From NCBI GenBank assembly GCA_963782045.1, contig CAWAIR010000033.1, positions 1 through 64,000 of the forward strand: a stretch of DNA of 64,000 nt, in the 5' to 3' direction. Below, piece after piece: positions 63,301 through 64,000 of this stretch. The position numbers and the translations under genes were made by a program. Every line of letters begins with the position of its first letter. Position 1 is the first letter of the stretch. This stretch comes from CAVSRC01 sp963782045 (GTDB taxonomy: Bacteria; Pseudomonadota; Alphaproteobacteria; Rhizobiales; Kaistiaceae). Under the pieces are notes generated by a model. That model saw only the letters and a program-made list of their open reading frames with translations. It made no database searches and was not told the DNA's origin.

Positions 63301-63445
63301 AGGCGATACGCACCTCGACCAGCGTCGGCGCCACCAGCGGGAAGGTGTCGCGCTGCAGGCTTGGCACGGCGGCGAGCCCCAGGACGATGAAGGCCAGCAT
63401 CAGGATGTTGGCCGCCGTCGGATGGACGGCGAAGAGGCGGATCAT
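60311..63445 (-). CDS. RND-family efflux transporter, inner-membrane subunit
   Basis: A 1044-residue pump of the AcrB/HAE-like class. It has the N-terminal MIRLFAVHPTAANILMLAFI, two large periplasmic domains and about 12 membrane segments. The proton-relay Asp pair is in VGLLMDDAIVISENIVRRR, and the second-half motif is SLVGLATLAGVVVNGSILLV. It exports drugs, metals or toxic metabolites. The start at 63445 overlaps the adaptor stop by ATGA. Outer-membrane channel not seen. Confidence 0.9.
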   Translation of the reverse strand: MIRLFAVHPTAANILMLAFIVLGLAAVPSLQRDTFPLVAPTLVEVRIAYPGATPAEVEAGICREVEDPIRAVDNLAELTCLARDSMAIVTAEMVEGADMSRFAADIATAVNGVSTYPAKANDPIVRVVQRVATVASIAVTGPEDPAVLLAYADSLAERLRADPAITQVDIGGFSEREIAIDVPAAALQRFGLTIGDVAAALARQSIDMPAGTMEGPDGDTAIRFLGERRTPAELASIPVSGSTSGGEVLFGDVATIRTAFVDPSQASYFNGKRAAIVAVNKTDSEDALTVMAALERQMAAAQAEAPGNIRLAISQDSTSNIRDRLRIIAVNGLQGLALVLLAMWLFFGLRVSFWVAMGLPVSFLAAIFAMQLFGYTINMMTMVALLVAVGLLMDDAIVISENIVRRRQAGESAIDAAVNGARQVAPGVVASFLTTVMIVGPLSFMAGSVGAVLRYIPIVLVMVLVVSLIEAFLILPHHMLHSLDRDLAPGRVGRAVNGGFDWLRDRVVVPFARLALRFRYLTLGIAAFLVMVSVAPFTGGFIKYQSFPTLESDTVEARLLLVQGSPLARTEQRVKKVVAALDQMNADLSPAQPGSQPLVQSYTISYGVNADSPEIGPHMATISAKLLPAGTRTTAVGAILDTWKKLVGPMPDMAAFRITDKERGAGGKPIDVRIQGPDLKALEASAREMRKFFQGFAGVRDVSYDLQPGKPEFLVSVRPSAATALGVTAQAISTQLRSVFRGDTGLQVRDDLGSLDIAARITGDDRRSAADLAAITIAGPDGALVPLSAVADISQSRGYASVQRIDGQRTVSVQGSIDPAAANSRELMAALKSDFLPQLRDKRPDVSVVIAGEAKDTATTGSSLGRDLLIGLIGVYLILAFQFRSFLQPVVVFAAIPLSLIGVMWGHMALGLPISLPSLVGLATLAGVVVNGSILLVGFIKDRYGEGADLVEAAVEAVRDRFRAIVLTSLTTVVGLAPLLFEPSTQAQFLRPIVASLAFGLTSATILSLFVTPALFLILADLGLVRRGTARSEGAAAPNETLTA

Positions 63446-64000
63446 TGCGCGGCCTCCGAAGCGGGGGCCTGCTTGCCCGCGCCCTTGGCGGGCTTGTCGG
63501 GTGTGGCTGCGGCCTTGCCGGCATCGGAGGGCGTCTTGCCGCCGCCGCCGGCCACTTGCGCCACGCGCGCCGCCGTCGCCTTGTCCTCGACCGGCTTGAC
63601 GCTCATGCCGGGGACGGCGATGGCCGGATCGGTGACGACCAGCCTGTCGCCCGGCGCCAGGCCGGTTTCGATCACCGAGACCCCGTCGACCGTGTAGCTG
63701 ACGGTGACGGCGCGCTGCTCCAGCGTGTTGTCGGCTGAAGCGACCCGCACGGTGCCGTCGCGCACCGCCTCCTCGGGCACGACCAGCGCCTGGCGCGGCG
63801 GCGCGCTGAGCACGACCTCGACAAAGGTGTTGCGCCGCAGCGGCGGACGGGCGCCGGCCCGGGCCTGGGCGAGCGGATTGTCGACGCGTACGACCAGCGG
63901 CGTGTTCTGGGTGTGCGCGTCGATCGCCTCGCCGGCGCGCACCACCGTGGCGTCCCAGCTCACCGTGCGGTCGACGGCGACCAACCGGACCTTCGCCTTC
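63442..64000 (-). CDS. RND efflux periplasmic adaptor (membrane-fusion protein), N-terminus outside window
   Basis: The last 180 or more residues of an HlyD/AcrA-type adaptor. The beta-barrel region reads RLVAVDRTVSWDATVVRAGE and LVVRVDNPLAQARAG, and the membrane-proximal region TGLAPGDRLVVTD. A Pro/Ala/Lys-rich tail (KAAATPDKPAKGAGKQAPAS) ends the protein. The gene runs past the right edge of the window. It is translated together with the 60311 pump. Confidence 0.85.
   Translation of the reverse strand, partial: KAKVRLVAVDRTVSWDATVVRAGEAIDAHTQNTPLVVRVDNPLAQARAGARPPLRRNTFVEVVLSAPPRQALVVPEEAVRDGTVRVASADNTLEQRAVTVSYTVDGVSVIETGLAPGDRLVVTDPAIAVPGMSVKPVEDKATAARVAQVAGGGGKTPSDAGKAAATPDKPAKGAGKQAPASEAAQ

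Overview
High-GC alphaproteobacterial sequence, most likely Rhizobiales/Hyphomicrobiales. The basis is the IS66 tnpA-tnpB-tnpC set, an IS1182-type element, dense solute-binding-protein-dependent uptake systems (peptide ABC, carbohydrate ABC, TRAP) and tightly coupled catabolic operons. No rRNA, complete tRNA or CRISPR array was seen.

Layout. 1-2877: right part of an IS66 element with a small passenger gene. 2928-9334 (minus): TIM-barrel isomerase plus a complete dipeptide-type ABC transporter. 9773-12025 (plus): kbl and tdh (threonine to glycine and acetyl-CoA), each broken by a +1 and a -1 frameshift. 12178-12910: fused remnants of two transposases. 12929-18893: a compact integrative element with a two-gene minus unit, a long structured-RNA candidate ending in a terminator, an inverted-repeat/octamer array before a ribbon-helix-helix gene, several unknown genes, a broken ATPase and a tyrosine recombinase. 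Nine copies of an 18-bp repeat mark its gene starts and stops. 18930-24709 (minus): carbohydrate-type ABC transporter without an ATPase gene, a PLP D-amino-acid lyase-like enzyme and an MFS exporter. 24972-31694: two TIM-barrel proteins (one frameshifted), two amidohydrolases, an Asp/Glu/hydantoin-racemase-like protein and an FCD-type GntR regulator. 31681-32886 (minus): creatinase-like M24 protein. 33270-36548: amino-sugar genes (nagB, SIS isomerase, sugar kinase, remnants of a gatZ/agaZ-type gene and of an upstream gene). 37410-39092: IS1182-type element. 39356-39405: a tRNA-Thr(GGT) 3' fragment resembling an integration scar.

From 39767 the sequence looks more chromosomal and uniformly GC-rich. 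39767-45638 holds glycan genes: a SEC-C/O-GlcNAc-transferase-like/FkbM fusion, a second FkbM methyltransferase, a GDP-mannose-dehydratase-like protein and a sugar C-methyltransferase. 45729-60297 is a catabolic block around an IclR regulator: GarR-like reductase and aldehyde dehydrogenase (both frameshifted), cupin, SnoaL-like protein, amidohydrolase, HpaI/GarL aldolase, BKACE, two SDRs, a TRAP transporter and a GH88-like hydrolase. This fits uptake and degradation of an unsaturated uronide or sugar acid. 60311-64000 is an RND efflux pump with the C-terminal part of its adaptor.

How the parts may work together. Variants of a 10-bp operator-like word (TTGTATCCAA / TTGGATACAA) occur in the promoter regions of the peptide ABC/kbl, carbohydrate ABC/TIM-barrel, racemase/gntR and M24 transcription units. 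This suggests one regulon of the GntR protein at 30954, perhaps for an amide- or amino-acid-like nutrient. The substrate cannot be read from sequence alone. The many single-base frameshifts in conserved genes mean either active decay or uncorrected sequencing errors.
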